Shown: piece by piece, positions 49,280 through 50,796 of the stretch | How positions within the stretch are numbered: position 1 is the first letter of the stretch | Layout: the number at the start of each line of letters is the position of its first letter | Source of the DNA: JBMOLL01 sp049325415 | GTDB lineage: Bacteria; Bacteroidota; Bacteroidia; Bacteroidales; GCA-2748055 | DNA length: 50,796 nt | Assembly (NCBI GenBank): GCA_049325415.1 | Contig: JBMOLL010000095.1 | Span: forward strand, 1-50,796 | Direction: 5' to 3' | Notes under the pieces: model-generated | Databases searched by the model: none | What the model was told of the DNA's origin: nothing | What the model saw: only the letters and a program-made list of their open reading frames with translations | Translations under genes and position numbers: made by a program

Positions 49280-49600
49280 TCAGTCTTTCTCTCCCGCCAC
49301 CACATCAAACACCTTCACTTCTTTCCACAGGTCGCCGTATTTATCAATAAATTCAAGGTGGATAGGGTGGTCCTGGTAAATATCGTGGTCGGCTGCGGAA
49401 CCGAAATGGACTATCCAGGCATAGTCGTAGTCGTTATCAACGACCTCGCGCCCGGTACCGGCCGGTGTTCCGTAATAGAAGTTCCGGATTACCGGGATGG
49501 TGCCCAGCTTTTCCAGACCTACTTCAAAAGCGGCTTTCTGTTCAGCGCTAAGAGCGCCGTGCATCCGGAAGTAAACCGAGTGGATGAATAATGTGCTCAT
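49280..49600 (-). CDS. Dabb (stress-responsive alpha/beta barrel) family protein
   Basis: The 106-residue product fits the Dabb family: an N-terminal strand (MSTLFIHSVYFRMHGALS), a helix (EQKAAFEVGLEKLGTI), NFYYGTPAGTGREVVDNDYDY, then the conserved His-rich loop (YQDHPIHLEFIDKYGDLW) and final strand (EVKVFDVVAGEKD). Members are small ferredoxin-like dimers of mostly unknown function, often stress-associated. It is complete and stands alone. The 3' end abuts 37-bp tandem repeats, whose last partial copy supplies its TGA stop context. Confidence 0.88.
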   Translation of the reverse strand: MSTLFIHSVYFRMHGALSAEQKAAFEVGLEKLGTIPVIRNFYYGTPAGTGREVVDNDYDYAWIVHFGSAADHDIYQDHPIHLEFIDKYGDLWKEVKVFDVVAGEKD

Positions 49601-49996
49601 GGAATTTTATTTGGTTTTATGTTCTTCTGAAGCATCTTTTTTTTCTTTTTACAGGATCAATTGTAAAGCGAAATATATTAAATTTATTTATGTGAATTTT
49701 CTGCTTTGTCCCGGTCTCAAACTACTGCTTTAATATTCAGATGCTTGAATTAAGGAGTCTAAAGAAAGAGTGTTTTTAACCTCCAGCTGTAATACAGTCT
49801 GGACGGGAGAATATTTACTGATGACTAATCCCGGTTTGTGAGAGAAGGATCGGGTTCGGGCATGTGTTCTTTCTGTAAGACAGACCTGTATTAAAATAAT
49901 AAGTCGGAATATCTGTGCTGAAGGACGAATAGATCTTCGGAAGGAAGTTAAAACTACTATATATCAGATAATTAACACACATTAAACCATTGTGAA
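49601..49996. other. Divergent intergenic region
   Basis: This 396-base spacer separates the divergently transcribed Dabb and outer-membrane-protein genes. It is AT-rich near both starts. I see no gene, strong hairpin or clear TAnnTTTG element; the promoters for both genes should lie here. Confidence 0.5.
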
Positions 49997-50796
49997 ATGA
50001 AAAGTAACAGAATTATTCCGGCATCTATTCTTCTGCTGCTGTTTTCTGCTGCAACAATTAACGGACAGGATACGCCTGTTGAAAATATCAGCGATGTGAT
50101 CGAAAAACCGGCCGGCGAGTTTGCCATTGGTATGGATGCTTTGCCTGTGATCAATTTCGCCGGTAACATTTTCAATAGCAACGGTAATAACAGTTTAAAA
50201 TTGAATACCTTAACGTTGAATGGAAAGTACTATCTGAAGACGAACAGTGCTCTTACCATGTATGTAGCGGTCAGTGATAATGTGAGCAGGAACAGCTATT
50301 TTGTCAGGGACGACGAGGCTTTTTTTTCAGACCCGCTCAGCGAGGCCAGGGTAGTGGACGAACGTACAATACATACATCGGCTTATGATCTGGGCGTAGG
50401 ATATCAGCGCTATGTCGGAAGCCGGCGACTCAAAGGCTTTTATGGTATAATCGCCTCATGCGGGTATGAAAGTATGACCAATAAACTGAGCTACGGGAAT
50501 CCAATCACGGAAAACAATACTAGGCCTTCCACGGTTTTTGGGTATGAAAGTGAGGATGGCCGTGCGCTGTTTATGGACTTCGGGACCGAATACAGGATCC
50601 AGGCAGGATTACAGGCCGGGGTTGAATATTTTTTTACCGGCGAGCTGAGCTTGGCACTGAATCTGTCGGCCAGCGGACAGTATATTATTATTTCTTCGGA
50701 TGAAATCCAGCTAGAAAGATATGACGGGACGCAGGTGGTTGTCTCGACCGACACAAACAGCCCGGGATCACGCCAGTTCCGTTTTCAGACCATGTT
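49997..50796 (+). CDS. Outer-membrane beta-barrel protein, 5' part only
   Basis: The frame opens at ATG 49997 and stays open to the window end (266 codons), so the gene is cut. It encodes a signal peptide (MKSNRIIPASILLLLFSAAT then INGQ) followed by alternating hydrophobic/polar strands with aromatic ends (GKYYLKTNSALTMYVAVSDN, GYQRYVGSRRLKGFYGIIA, DFGTEYRIQAGLQAGVEYFF). This is the pattern of small outer-membrane barrel proteins of Bacteroidota. No specific family is recognised. The barrel is probably nearly complete, but its last strands lie beyond the window. Confidence 0.75.
   Translation, partial: MKSNRIIPASILLLLFSAATINGQDTPVENISDVIEKPAGEFAIGMDALPVINFAGNIFNSNGNNSLKLNTLTLNGKYYLKTNSALTMYVAVSDNVSRNSYFVRDDEAFFSDPLSEARVVDERTIHTSAYDLGVGYQRYVGSRRLKGFYGIIASCGYESMTNKLSYGNPITENNTRPSTVFGYESEDGRALFMDFGTEYRIQAGLQAGVEYFFTGELSLALNLSASGQYIIISSDEIQLERYDGTQVVVSTDTNSPGSRQFRFQTM

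Overview
The window comes from a member of the Bacteroidota, most likely an environmental Bacteroidales/Marinilabiliales-type polysaccharide degrader. The evidence is a SusC/SusD pair, three secreted or surface proteins typical of that phylum (two with C-terminal type IX secretion sorting domains), many lipoproteins, an M56 peptidase fused to a TonB domain, and several promoter-like sites matching the Bacteroidota TAnnTTTG -7 element. No rRNA, tRNA, insertion sequence, phage gene or CRISPR array was found.

Layout. 1-1902: the end of a Ser/Arg-rich low-complexity protein, then a convergent pair (DUF2953 protein and GerW/YtfJ-like protein). 1903-2990: a gene-free stretch full of tandem and dispersed repeats. 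2991-10269: six tightly packed genes encoding a complex I / group 4 hydrogenase-like membrane complex (two antiporter-like subunits, a NuoH-like and a HyfE-like subunit, a fused NuoCD-like subunit, and a ferredoxin-NuoB-like fusion). All four [NiFe]-ligand cysteines and all four proximal-cluster cysteines are replaced, so it is an energy-converting-hydrogenase-related (Ehr) type complex rather than a hydrogenase. Its DNA is AT-richer than its surroundings. 10368-15035: a GH9 cellulase-like protein with six exact-period 35-residue Cys repeats and a sorting domain, then a BlaI-type repressor with a palindromic operator and an M56/TonB sensor protease.

15110-32545: a ribose-utilisation-like locus. 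A divergent helical protein of unknown function faces a probable operon of ribokinase, SusC, SusD, three exported ADP-ribosylglycohydrolase-fold proteins, two exported two-domain esterases, a GRP-type sugar permease and a lipoprotein. Together these suggest capture of a ribosyl- or ADP-ribosyl-containing substrate, de-esterification and glycosidic cleavage outside the cytoplasm, import of the freed sugar and phosphorylation by ribokinase. 32690-36166: a DASS anion symporter, a GH43-CBM6 glycosidase and a TonB-domain lipoprotein.

36182-40450 (minus strand): a molybdenum-cofactor operon (TauE/SafE permease, moeA, short moaA, moaC, MOSC-MogA fusion) preceded by a structured RNA or leader ending in a terminator-like hairpin. 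40576-50796: housekeeping and surface genes, including a PldB-like lipoprotein hydrolase, a small Lys-rich protein, a YghO-like acetyltransferase, a PiT phosphate transporter with a PhoU-like tail, a type IX secreted protein, MetA (predicted acetyl-CoA dependent), a Dabb protein next to 37-bp tandem hairpin repeats, and the start of an outer-membrane barrel protein cut by the window end.
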